NCBI GenBank assembly: GCA_947586055.1
Contig: CANPXL010000002.1
Coordinates: 102,932 to 166,931 of the forward strand
Origin: an uncultured Acetatifactor sp.
GTDB taxonomy: Bacteria; Bacillota; Clostridia; Lachnospirales; Lachnospiraceae
Length of the DNA: 64,000 nt
Direction: 5' to 3'
The position numbers and the translations under genes were made by a program. The first letter of the stretch is position 1. Every line of letters starts with the position of its first letter. Below the pieces are notes generated by a model. That model did no database searches. It saw only the letters and a program-made list of their open reading frames with translations, and was not told the DNA's origin. Positions 1 to 7,973 of the stretch are shown piece after piece.

Positions 1-763
1 TGATTTCCACAGGGCCGCAGGCGTAGCCCAGTCTCCACCCGGTCATGGCGTACGCCTTGGAAAAGCCGTTGATAAGGATCGTGCGCTCCTTCATGCCCGG
101 CAGACTCGCGACGGAGACATGCTCCCCCCGGTAAGTAAGCTCGCCGTAGATCTCATCAGACATGACAATGATGTCATGTTTCAACACCACCTCCGCCACG
201 GCTTCCAGATCCTTCCGCTCCATGATGGCGCCGGTAGGATTGTTTGGGAAGGGCAGGATCAGCACCTTCGTCTTCTCCGTGATGGCTTCCTCCAGTTCCC
301 GTGCCGTCAGGCGGAACTCGTTTTCCTCTTTCAGGTTGATAATCACCGGCTTCGCCCCCGCAAGAACGGCGCAGGGCTCGTAGGAAACATAACTGGGCTG
401 GGGGATCAGGACTTCGTCGCCCGGATTGACCAGCGCTCTCAGGCCAATATCGATCGCCTCGGAACCGCCCACCGTGATCAGCACTTCATGGGCGGGATCG
501 TAGGAAATTCCCTGCTTCCTGTACAGATAATTGCAGATCTCCTTCCTCAGATCCATCAGGCCGGAATTTGACGTGTAAAAAGTTCTGCCCCGTTCCAGAG
601 AGTAAATGCCCTCGTCCCTGATATGCCAGGGCGTATCAAAATCAGGCTCTCCCACGCCCAGCGAAACTACCTCCGGGTCGTTCATCTCGCTGACAATATC
701 AAAAAATTTCCGGATACCGGAAGGCTTTATGTTTACCACAACGTCCGACAGCAGATTCTTCAT
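1..763 (-). CDS. PLP-dependent class I/II aminotransferase (3' part lies outside the window)
   Basis: Fold-type I aminotransferase that moves an amino group from an amino acid to a 2-oxo acid in the cytoplasm. The first 254 residues are visible and the C-terminus runs off the window start. Visible motifs are NNPTGA near residue 173, a DEIYGEL segment near 205 and the Schiff-base lysine K236 in SKAYAMTGWR. The ATG at 763 overlaps the stop of the Lrp-type regulator by four bases (ATGA), so the two genes are co-transcribed and probably translationally coupled. That pairing suggests an amino-acid-responsive aminotransferase of the aspartate/aromatic group. Substrate cannot be decided from the sequence. 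Confidence 0.93.
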   Translation of the reverse strand, partial: MKNLLSDVVVNIKPSGIRKFFDIVSEMNDPEVVSLGVGEPDFDTPWHIRDEGIYSLERGRTFYTSNSGLMDLRKEICNYLYRKQGISYDPAHEVLITVGGSEAIDIGLRALVNPGDEVLIPQPSYVSYEPCAVLAGAKPVIINLKEENEFRLTARELEEAITEKTKVLILPFPNNPTGAIMERKDLEAVAEVVLKHDIIVMSDEIYGELTYRGEHVSVASLPGMKERTILINGFSKAYAMTGWRLGYACGPVEI

Positions 764-1242
764 GGTGTGATCATCTCTCTTTCGTCTTCTTTTTTCTGCA
801 CGATCTCACAGCCGTGATCCTTGTATTTTTTCAGAATAAAGTGCGTCGCCGTGCTGAGAACCGCTTCCAGAGCGGAAAGCTTCTCCGACACAAAAGCGGA
901 GACCTCCCTGAGCGTCTTTCCCTCCAGAATCACCATCAGGTCGAAGCCGCCGGAGATCAGATACACGCTGCGCACTTCCGGATACTTATAGATCCGCTCC
1001 GCCACACTGTCAAAGCCCTGGCCCCGCTGGGGCGTCACCCGGACCTCGATCAGCGCCGTCACCTTTTCGATGGAGGTCTTTTCCCAGTTGATCAGCGTAT
1101 GATACCCGCAGATGATTCCTTCCGCTTCCATCGCCGCGATCTCGTTCGCCACATCGATCTCCTCCGCGCCCAGAAGAACGGCAAGTTCTTTCAGGTCGAT
1201 CCGGCTGTTTTTTTCCAGTACCGCCAGTATTTCTTCTCTCAT
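760..1242 (-). CDS. Lrp/AsnC-family transcriptional regulator
   Basis: A 160-residue regulator of usual family length. Residues about 5-45 form an AsnC-type helix-turn-helix (begins MREEILAVLEKNSRIDL) and residues about 65-145 form the RAM ligand-binding and oligomerisation domain (ALIEVRVTPQRG, ISGGFDLMVILEG). Family members sense amino acids. It overlaps the downstream aminotransferase start by four bases, so it probably regulates its own operon and responds to a substrate or product of that enzyme. The last residues are charged and variable. Confidence 0.93.
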   Translation of the reverse strand: MREEILAVLEKNSRIDLKELAVLLGAEEIDVANEIAAMEAEGIICGYHTLINWEKTSIEKVTALIEVRVTPQRGQGFDSVAERIYKYPEVRSVYLISGGFDLMVILEGKTLREVSAFVSEKLSALEAVLSTATHFILKKYKDHGCEIVQKKEDEREMITP

Positions 1243-1277
1243 ATTATTCTCGCTTTCTGCCGCCTGTGCGGCGCAAT

Positions 1278-2336
1278 TTATTTTTCTTCTCCCAAAATTC
1301 CTTCTCCGTCCAGAAACCGATACAGTTCATCCCGCGCCGGCCGGTTCATGCAGCTGACGTCCTCGCCGTTGAAAAGGAGTCTGTCTCTGCCCGCCGTCAC
1401 CTTTCCCACCACAACCGCCGGGATCTGCCGCGCGTTCAGCGCTTCCGCCAGCTTCTCACCGTCCCGGGCCGTCATGACCAGACAGCCTTCGGAGGACAGC
1501 TGATACGGATTCACGCCGCAGCACTCGCACACTTCCACCGTCTCCTGACGGACAGGAAGCCGTTTCAACTCTATGGACAGTCCGACGCCCGCCTGTTCCG
1601 CCAGCTCCCAGAGGGCGGCGAAAATACCTCCTTCCGAGACGTTATGCATGGCGCAGACGCCGGACTCCATGGCGGCAGCGGCCTCCGGAAGCACGGAAGC
1701 GAACCGGTGAAATCCCGCCGCTTCCTCCACCAGATATTCCGGATACCGGGCCAGCAGCTTCTCCCGGCACATCTTTGCGAGAATCGCCGTTCCTTCCAGT
1801 CCAATCCACTTGCTGACCACCACATCCTGTCCCGGCGCAGCCGCTGCGAAGGGGGAACCTGACGCCCTCTCCCTCCACGCCGGTCTGCCGAACCCGGTGA
1901 TCACAGCCAGAGGCGCGGCGGTCTGGCGCATGACTCTGGTCTGTCCGCCCGCAATCTTCACGGACAACTCCCCGCAGGCTTTTGCCGCTTCCGCCATCAG
2001 GGCCTTCAGTTCCGGCTCTTCCAGCGTTTCCGGCAGGATCAGCGCGATCATGACGGCAGCGGGCTCCGCTCCGGACGCGGCAAGCCTGTTGACGCATTTC
2101 TGTATGAGCTGGGCCATCGTGTAACTGACCGTACGCTCCCCAAGCGAAAAACCCGCCCCAGCCCTCACCGCCAGCGCCCCTTCCTGCACGCAGGATATGA
2201 CACATCCGTCAGCAAAGGAAAAAACGGCGCAGTCCCGCCCTATTCCTGCACCGTTGATCCCTTCTTTTCTCTCTGTCTGCAATTGTCTTAAAACGGAACG
2301 TTTCAGAACGTTCTCCGGCAATTTTCCAGTCTTCAT
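1278..2336 (-). CDS. AIR-synthase-related protein (HypE/ThiL/PurM-like fold)
   Basis: A 352-residue protein with the two-domain AIR synthase fold. The N-terminal domain has the nucleotide-binding signature IGRDCAVF near residue 32, and the C-terminal part contains KWIGLEGTA near 185 and the HxxSEGG-type motif MHNVSEGGIF near 250. The family uses ATP to activate a carbonyl or thiol (PurM, HypE, SelD, ThiL). No hydrogenase maturation, purine or thiamine gene is adjacent, so the substrate is open. The ribosome binding site is weak (AGGGA well upstream). It follows vanW by 84 bases and precedes lrp by 35 bases on the same strand, so an operon is possible. Confidence 0.78.
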   Translation of the reverse strand: MKTGKLPENVLKRSVLRQLQTERKEGINGAGIGRDCAVFSFADGCVISCVQEGALAVRAGAGFSLGERTVSYTMAQLIQKCVNRLAASGAEPAAVMIALILPETLEEPELKALMAEAAKACGELSVKIAGGQTRVMRQTAAPLAVITGFGRPAWRERASGSPFAAAAPGQDVVVSKWIGLEGTAILAKMCREKLLARYPEYLVEEAAGFHRFASVLPEAAAAMESGVCAMHNVSEGGIFAALWELAEQAGVGLSIELKRLPVRQETVEVCECCGVNPYQLSSEGCLVMTARDGEKLAEALNARQIPAVVVGKVTAGRDRLLFNGEDVSCMNRPARDELYRFLDGEGILGEEK

Positions 2337-2420
2337 TCCGGCGGTCCCTGTATTCTTTCATCCTGACGGTCCCGACGTACGGGCCGTTCCCTTTTCCGCG
2401 CCAAAATCGGCGGCGCCCTG

Positions 2421-3893
2421 TTACTGCGGCGGCGTTTCCGGCGCCGGGGGAGACGGCGGCACCAGCAGAGCGATCACATCCTTCACATGATCGATGCTTC
2501 CCGTCCCAATGGCCGCCATGATCTCCGCATAGGCCTGCGGATCGGCGGTGGCCGTTCCCACCGTGGCGCTTCTGGGCACCATCTTGTAGCTGCTGCTGTT
2601 GACCTGTGTCCGGCTGGTCTCCACGCCGTCCTGCGTCACAATCTTCCACAGTCTCGCCTTGTATCCGATATGGGCGCCCTCCGTTGTAATATAACCGATG
2701 GGATGCGTCGCGTCGGCGTAAATGGTATCGGAAGGAGGATTAATCACCTCCAGAACCTCGCTTTCATAACGGACCTGATGACCGGGATCGCGGGTTTCCC
2801 TTCCGTAAATATTGAAGGTGATATGTTTGTCTTTCACATACCCTTCTATGTAAATAGGATCGTCCAGATTGTTTACAAACTTAAAATCCTTTCCCGAGCT
2901 CTCCGCTATGGCGGCGTCCGCAGAAGGCTCCACATAGGAGACCACCATGGAATGGTTGTGGCGCTCCGTGACCTCCAGCTCCGCCTGCAGCACCGCGTTG
3001 TAGAGCGTGGTGGAAACCTGGCAGATACCGCCTCCCAGGCTGTCTACCACCTTGCCGTTTAAGTAAGAACCCGCCATGTGGTAGCCGTTTTTCTCCGTAA
3101 ACGGCGACACCGCGTCGTAGGTGGAAAACTCTTCTCCGGGATACAGAGTGACGCCGTTCACCAGCTTACAGCCGTTTGTGACGTTCGCGCTTCTGGAGGC
3201 ATTGGAAGAAGTGAAAGAGGTCGTGCAGGTTCCCAGGAGATCCTGTACCACAGCCAGCTCCTCCCGGCTTCCTCTGGGCTGGTCCACGATAACGTCAAGG
3301 GCGATGGAGCAGGACTGGTAATCCCATTCCTTCGTCAGATAATCGTTGATCCTGTCGATGGAAGTCTCCACGTCCAGATGGTAGCCCACCTGACCGTCCA
3401 CCACGCGGAACTGGCCGTCTTCCCGGATCAGGCTGGCGTCCCTCGCCTCCGTGTCATACTTTGCGCACTCGGTATTCAGTATATCGTTGACGGTCTGCAG
3501 ATCCAGGGACAGCAGGATCGGATAAACCCTGTTCTCATGCTCCAGATCCTTTAACAGCTTGTATCGTTCGATCACATTGCCCCTGGTTCCAAGTTCCGCC
3601 GCCTCCGCGATCAGTTCGGGATTCGCCCAGGAAAGCCCCAGCTCCCCGGCCGTGACCGTCACCTGATTTCCCTCCGCCGCTTCCAGCGTGATCTGCGCCT
3701 GGCTGATCCGGCCGATGAATTCCTCCACCGTCGAACGGGCCTGCTCCTGCGTCATGCCGGAAAGGTTGATCTCACCCGCATATATGCCGTTTTTGATGGT
3801 GCTCTCTTCTTCCGCCCGGACTTCGCCGCCAAACGTCAGAAGGCCAAAAAGAACCAGTACGGATGCGATGCACCCTGCCATCCATTTTTTCAT
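2421..3893 (-). CDS. VanW-family exported protein
   Basis: A 490-residue protein with a signal peptide or N-terminal anchor (begins MKKWMAGCIASVLVLFG, possible cleavage after VRA). Residues about 30-215 form tandem PG_binding_4-like regions. They are followed by the VanW domain at about 225-370, with its hallmark GGGICQVSTTLYNAVL and the HNHSM motif. A proline-rich tail (PSPPAPETPP) ends the protein. VanW proteins act at the cell wall but their biochemistry is unsettled. I chose the ATG at 3893 because it gives the signal peptide and follows GGGGA. In-frame ATGs at 3920 and 3938 have poorer ribosome binding sites and put charged residues before the hydrophobic segment. Confidence 0.88.
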   Translation of the reverse strand: MKKWMAGCIASVLVLFGLLTFGGEVRAEEESTIKNGIYAGEINLSGMTQEQARSTVEEFIGRISQAQITLEAAEGNQVTVTAGELGLSWANPELIAEAAELGTRGNVIERYKLLKDLEHENRVYPILLSLDLQTVNDILNTECAKYDTEARDASLIREDGQFRVVDGQVGYHLDVETSIDRINDYLTKEWDYQSCSIALDVIVDQPRGSREELAVVQDLLGTCTTSFTSSNASRSANVTNGCKLVNGVTLYPGEEFSTYDAVSPFTEKNGYHMAGSYLNGKVVDSLGGGICQVSTTLYNAVLQAELEVTERHNHSMVVSYVEPSADAAIAESSGKDFKFVNNLDDPIYIEGYVKDKHITFNIYGRETRDPGHQVRYESEVLEVINPPSDTIYADATHPIGYITTEGAHIGYKARLWKIVTQDGVETSRTQVNSSSYKMVPRSATVGTATADPQAYAEIMAAIGTGSIDHVKDVIALLVPPSPPAPETPPQ

Positions 3894-3950
3894 AGCAATC
3901 CCCACACTTTTCCCGGCCATAATCCGGCCGCGCGTCATACATGACTTGAA

Positions 3951-4058
3951 CTAAAAGAAAAGATATGCTAAAGTGGTTATAATCATGGCGAATACAAGAA
4001 TCGCGATGATCACCGCAGACAAAATCCTTTTGTTCTTGCTGTTGTTCATGTTAAACAT
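3951..4058 (-). CDS. 35-residue single-span membrane peptide
   Basis: A tiny gene starting at the ATG at 4058, six bases after a good AGGAGT site. The product begins MFNMNNSKNKRILSAV, has a basic N-terminus and one hydrophobic helix of about 20 residues, and ends LAYLFF. It lies 57 bases upstream of vanW on the same strand and is probably co-transcribed with it. The opposite-strand gene at 4126 starts 68 bases away. Function unknown. The basic N-terminus plus single span suggests an N-in membrane peptide, perhaps modulating a membrane or cell-wall partner (inference). Confidence 0.7.
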   Translation of the reverse strand: MFNMNNSKNKRILSAVIIAILVFAMIITTLAYLFF

Positions 4059-4125
4059 AGGTAAACTCCTGACTGCCCTTTCAGGCTGTAAACAATGTCC
4101 GATATCCGGAATGGAGATATTATAA

Positions 4126-4740
4126 ATGAATTTTGCCCTTATTGCAAGCACCCTTATCATTGTAATACTCATCGCCCATAATGTAAAGCGTCAGAAAAAA
4201 ACCCGAGAAAAGGCCGAAGCCGAATTCTGGGCCCGGGAACGTATGGCAAACTCCGTCCGGCGCAAGTCCTTGGACGGTCTCGACTATATCACGATCCCTC
4301 TGGAGTCCTTCCCCACCCATATCCTGAGAGAGAACAGCGCCGTGGCGGAGTGCATCGAGACGCTGGAAGCCCTGACCGCCCGGAAGATCGTCAATCTCAC
4401 GGGCTACACCAACACGGATCTGAAGCTGGAATACGGCGCCGCCAACATCACCGCTCTGTCGGAATACGACCAGAACTACACCGTGCTTGTACGCACTCTG
4501 CAGAAATGGGCCGACACGCTGATAGACGCGGGCTATCCGCAGGAAGCCTGTGTCCTGATGGAATTTGCGGTGAATACCGGCACCGACGTCGGGCACACCT
4601 ATTACCGGCTGGCCGAATATTACGCATCCAAGGGCGAGGAAGACCAGATCCGGCGCTTAAAGGGCATGGCGGGCTCCCTTCGGGGCTCCGGCCGGGATCT
4701 TATCCTGAAGCATCTGGGCCGGGAATATCCCCGGATCTGA
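4126..4740 (+). CDS. membrane-anchored conserved hypothetical protein
   Basis: A 204-residue protein with one N-terminal membrane helix (residues about 3-18, FALIASTLIIVILIAH), a basic stop-transfer (KRQKKTREK) and a soluble, probably cytoplasmic, mainly helical domain. The second half looks like a tetratricopeptide-type fold (LQKWADTLIDAGY, EACVLMEFAVNTGTD, YYRLAEYYASKG), which would suit a protein-interaction role. GGAGAT lies eight bases before the ATG. It diverges from the small membrane peptide and VanW. I cannot name a family or function. Confidence 0.8.
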   Translation: MNFALIASTLIIVILIAHNVKRQKKTREKAEAEFWARERMANSVRRKSLDGLDYITIPLESFPTHILRENSAVAECIETLEALTARKIVNLTGYTNTDLKLEYGAANITALSEYDQNYTVLVRTLQKWADTLIDAGYPQEACVLMEFAVNTGTDVGHTYYRLAEYYASKGEEDQIRRLKGMAGSLRGSGRDLILKHLGREYPRI

Positions 4741-4829
4741 AGCCCATCCCGTCTATTGTATTCTATATGCAGACAGCCGCCGGATTATGACTTCCGCAAG
4801 ACAATAACAGCACAGCTGCGGCACAGAAC

Positions 4830-5681
4830 TTACAGGGCGAACCGTCTCTCCAGCTGTTTCCAGAAGGTCTCCGGCACATGGCTAAAGTCGTTGGTTCCCA
4901 TGCCTTTCGCCTCTTTCATCACTTCCAACACACATTGATAAAAATAATTCACGCCTGTGACCAGCGTCTTTTTCACGGCTTTGGTCAGCGTCATTCCCAT
5001 TTCCTCCACGCCGCCCTCTCCGAAAGCCGCCAGATATCCGTCCACGTCGTAGGGGATGGAGAAAAATTCCTCCCGCCAGCCCTGTCCGTCGCCGGAAAGC
5101 ACGGCAAACTGGGCCCGTCTCCCCACGCCGTCTACGGCAAGTCCCAGAGAGCCGGGATTGAGATACATCTTTCCCTCCTGACGGTAAATCTCCTGATGAT
5201 GGCTGTGGCCGCCCAGCAGGAAACGCCCGTGCAGTTCCCGCAGGGCCTTCTGTTTCAATCCCCGCTCCTCCTGCGTGTTGCCGCGCACTCTCCCGGGTAC
5301 GCCGTGGCAGCAAAAAAGGACGGGACAGCCCGCAAGCGAAACCTCCCGCTCCGTGGGAAGGGATCCCAGAAAGTCCAGTTCTTCCTTTCCCAGACGGTTC
5401 AGCGTATAAAGAAGCGCGCCTGAATTGGAAGAAGGCTTCCAGCCCAGGTGATTATCCAAATTCTGAAGCAGGTAATCTTCCCTGTTTCCCCGGAGAAGAT
5501 AACAGGGGTAACGTTCGCTCATCCCGTGGACAAGGGCGAGCGTCCGCTCCGGATACGGCCCGTCCGTCACATAATCCCCCAGACAGATCACGCCGTCAAC
5601 AGGATGTTCCTCCAGAAAGAAAAGAAAGGCCTCCAACGCCTTGAAGTTGCTGTGTATGTCGCTGATGACTGCAATTCTCAT
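4830..5681 (-). CDS. calcineurin-like metallophosphoesterase
   Basis: A 283-residue cytoplasmic phosphoesterase. Metal-ligand motifs are visible in order: DIHSN at residues 8-12, GDY near 35, GNRED (GNHD-type with R for H) near 66, and GGHSHH near 155. The last 90 residues are extra to the core fold. It begins 12 bases after the galK stop, so it is the second gene of a galK operon, which may hint at phosphorylated metabolite clean-up (inference). The substrate could be a nucleotide or a phosphodiester. The ribosome binding site is weak, so coupling to galK translation is plausible. Confidence 0.88.
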   Translation of the reverse strand: MRIAVISDIHSNFKALEAFLFFLEEHPVDGVICLGDYVTDGPYPERTLALVHGMSERYPCYLLRGNREDYLLQNLDNHLGWKPSSNSGALLYTLNRLGKEELDFLGSLPTEREVSLAGCPVLFCCHGVPGRVRGNTQEERGLKQKALRELHGRFLLGGHSHHQEIYRQEGKMYLNPGSLGLAVDGVGRRAQFAVLSGDGQGWREEFFSIPYDVDGYLAAFGEGGVEEMGMTLTKAVKKTLVTGVNYFYQCVLEVMKEAKGMGTNDFSHVPETFWKQLERRFAL

Positions 5682-5693
5682 GCTTTTTATGCC

Positions 5694-6857
5694 TCACAGA
5701 ACTTCGGGGCCGCCCCCGATCTCTACCGCATAAAAATCCGCCGCGTAGCCGATTTTTTTCAGATAAGCCGCTCCCACCTGTTCCGTAAAGCGTTCGATGG
5801 CACCGTCCTTTACAATACTGACCGTACAGCCGCCAAATCCCGCGCCGGTCATCCGGGAACCGATGACGCCATCCACCTTCCACGCCTCTTCCACCAGCGT
5901 GTCGAGCTCTGTTCCCGTCACTTCATAGTCATCCCGCAGAGATCTGTGGGACGCGTTCATCAGCTGTCCGAACGCCTCGATGTCCCCCTTCTTCAGCGCC
6001 TCCACCGCGCGGATCGTCCTACGGTTTTCGTATACCGCATGCCGCGCCCGCTTTCTGTGCACTTCGCTCTGAATGGCGGACTGATATTTTTCAAAACCGG
6101 CCTCGTCCAGATCGCCCAGGCTGTTGATTTTTACCTTTTCCTGAAGCTCCGCCAGAGCCGTCTCACACTCGCTGCGGCGTTCATTGTATTTTGAGTCCCC
6201 GAGACCGCGCTTTTTGTTGCTGCAGGCGATGACGATCTTCGCGCCCTTCAGAACAAGCGGCGCATATTCATAGGAAAGGTCCGCCGTGTCAAGGAAAATG
6301 GCGTTATCCTTCTTTCCCATTGCGATGGCAAACTGGTCCATGATGCCGCAGTTGACCCCGTTGAACTGATTCTCGGAATACTGCCCGATCAGCGCCAGAT
6401 CCTGATTGGTGACCGAAAATCCGAAAAACTCTCTCAGCATGGCGCCCGTCAGCACCTCCACGGACGCGGAGGAAGAAAGGCCGGAGCCGTTAGGAATATT
6501 GCCGCTTAACAGGATATCCATGCCTGCCGGAATCTTCATTCCCCTCTGTTCAAAGGCCCACATAACCCCCTTGGGATAGTTGGTCCAATCCGCTTCTTTT
6601 GAGGGAACGAGCTCATCCAGCGAGGTTTCGATCACGCCTTTGCTTTCAAAGTTCATGGAAAAGAACCGCAGTTTTCTGTCGTTCCGCACCCGCGCCGCCG
6701 CGTAGGTCCCGATGGTCAGCGCGCAGGGGAAAACATGTCCGCCGTTATAGTCGGTATGTTCCCCGATCAGATTTACCCGTCCGGGCGCGAAAAAGACCCT
6801 TGCGCCGGCAGCATCGCCGTAGATTTCCTGAAACTTATTTAATACGAGCTCTTTCAT
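5694..6857 (-). CDS. galK: galactokinase
   Basis: A 387-residue GHMP kinase that phosphorylates alpha-D-galactose at C1 with ATP, the entry step of the Leloir pathway. The galactokinase signature GRVNLIGEHTDYNGG lies near residues 26-40, the GHMP ATP-binding motif GSGLSSSAS near 125 and the third motif GAGFGGC near 335. The ATG at 6857 follows ACGGAGAA by three bases. The reading frame stays open 15 codons further upstream but without a ribosome binding site. galT and galE are absent from the window, so galK is detached from the rest of its pathway here. Confidence 0.96.
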   Translation of the reverse strand: MKELVLNKFQEIYGDAAGARVFFAPGRVNLIGEHTDYNGGHVFPCALTIGTYAAARVRNDRKLRFFSMNFESKGVIETSLDELVPSKEADWTNYPKGVMWAFEQRGMKIPAGMDILLSGNIPNGSGLSSSASVEVLTGAMLREFFGFSVTNQDLALIGQYSENQFNGVNCGIMDQFAIAMGKKDNAIFLDTADLSYEYAPLVLKGAKIVIACSNKKRGLGDSKYNERRSECETALAELQEKVKINSLGDLDEAGFEKYQSAIQSEVHRKRARHAVYENRRTIRAVEALKKGDIEAFGQLMNASHRSLRDDYEVTGTELDTLVEEAWKVDGVIGSRMTGAGFGGCTVSIVKDGAIERFTEQVGAAYLKKIGYAADFYAVEIGGGPEVL

Positions 6858-6917
6858 AATTTCTCCGTTTCCGCGCCACAGACATGGCGCCCTGCTTTCC
6901 AATCAATTCCTGAATTT

Positions 6918-6946
6918 AGAATAGCACGACGTAGTAAAATTGGCAA
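6918..6946 (-). promoter_or_regulatory. candidate galK promoter
   Basis: TTGCCA, 17-base spacer, TATTCT on the minus strand, about 60 bases before the galK ATG. Spacing and sequence fit a vegetative sigma-A promoter. It is back to back with the promoter of the plus-strand glycosyltransferase. Confidence 0.6.
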
Positions 6947-6990
6947 CCGTATTAAGCAGTATTAATCTTTCCTCAATTTATTTCTTTATA

Positions 6991-7019
6991 TTGCGCATAA
7001 GGGAAGTTTACGGTATATT
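6991..7019 (+). promoter_or_regulatory. candidate promoter of the GT11 gene
   Basis: TTGCGC, 17-base spacer, TATATT, ending 45 bases before the ATG at 7065. The region is clearly more AT-rich than the flanking genes. Confidence 0.5.
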
Positions 7020-7064
7020 TGAATTACAGTTCCTCATTTATTTTTATTATAGAGGGGTTTGTTT

Positions 7065-7958
7065 ATGAAAATACAGTTCTTGAACGGCGGCCTTGCCAAT
7101 CAGGTATTTCAATATATCTTTGCCAGATACTATGAGCTATCCCACCCCGGTGAGATCATGTATCTGGACGATTCTTATTTTGCCTTGAACACAGTTCACA
7201 ACGGATATGAACTGGAATCTGTCTTTGGCTTAAAACCGCACATGTTAAGTGAATGCTTTGACGACGAAGTGTGGAGTTTTATTTTAGAGGAACGCAGGAA
7301 AGGGAAAAGTGTTCCTACCATACTGTGTGAAAATGAAATACCATTCTACATATTATCTGAAGTAGGTGATACTTACAACGGGTTCAATCCTTTTTCCGGG
7401 CCGGTACAATACACACCCTGTAATCAATACCATCCGGAAATACTGGATCTTCCCGGTGATGTCTATTATCATGGCTACTGGATCAACAAAAACTGGTTCG
7501 CAAAATACCAGAATGTTTTTCTGCAGGAGTTCCATTTCCCCGAGATCACAGATTCCCGCAATCAGGAATATCTGCAAAGAATCCGCCGGACCGATTCCGT
7601 GTCCATACACATCCGCCGCGGAGATTATGTAAATATAGGCCGCGCAAAGCCGGCAGAATTTTTTCGGGTACAGATAGAAACCTTCCTCAACGCCAAACTG
7701 TCCGGACATTGGCATCTGTTCGTTTTTTCCGATGATATTCCATGGTGCAGAGAGCATCAGGAAGAGCTGGCGTTAAACTCCTTCCCTGAGGTTACCTTTG
7801 TGGAAGGAAACACGCAGGGCAAAAATTACATAGACATGTACCTGATGACTCAATGCAAGGGCATGATTATCTCCAACAGCGCATTTTGTTATCTGGCCGC
7901 GCTGCTGAATACCGCAAAGCAAATTTATGTGAATCCCTTCCCGGATAGAGAATTGTGA
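7065..7958 (+). CDS. GT11 family glycosyltransferase (alpha-1,2-fucosyltransferase-like)
   Basis: A 297-residue cytoplasmic glycosyltransferase. The N-terminus FLNGGLANQVFQY is the GT11 start motif (usually GGLGNQMFQ). HIRRGDY at residues 182-188 is the conserved GDP-fucose-binding motif of alpha-1,2- and alpha-1,6-fucosyltransferases. NSAFCYLAALLN near the C-terminus matches the last conserved block (usually NSTFSWW), with a substitution. The ATG at 7065 follows AGAGGGG by seven bases; a TTG two codons upstream is less likely. It converges with two GT2 genes that follow flagellin, so transfer of fucose or a related deoxysugar to a surface or flagellar glycan is plausible but unproven. Confidence 0.88.
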   Translation: MKIQFLNGGLANQVFQYIFARYYELSHPGEIMYLDDSYFALNTVHNGYELESVFGLKPHMLSECFDDEVWSFILEERRKGKSVPTILCENEIPFYILSEVGDTYNGFNPFSGPVQYTPCNQYHPEILDLPGDVYYHGYWINKNWFAKYQNVFLQEFHFPEITDSRNQEYLQRIRRTDSVSIHIRRGDYVNIGRAKPAEFFRVQIETFLNAKLSGHWHLFVFSDDIPWCREHQEELALNSFPEVTFVEGNTQGKNYIDMYLMTQCKGMIISNSAFCYLAALLNTAKQIYVNPFPDREL

Positions 7959-7973
7959 AAGGTGCGGGCATTT

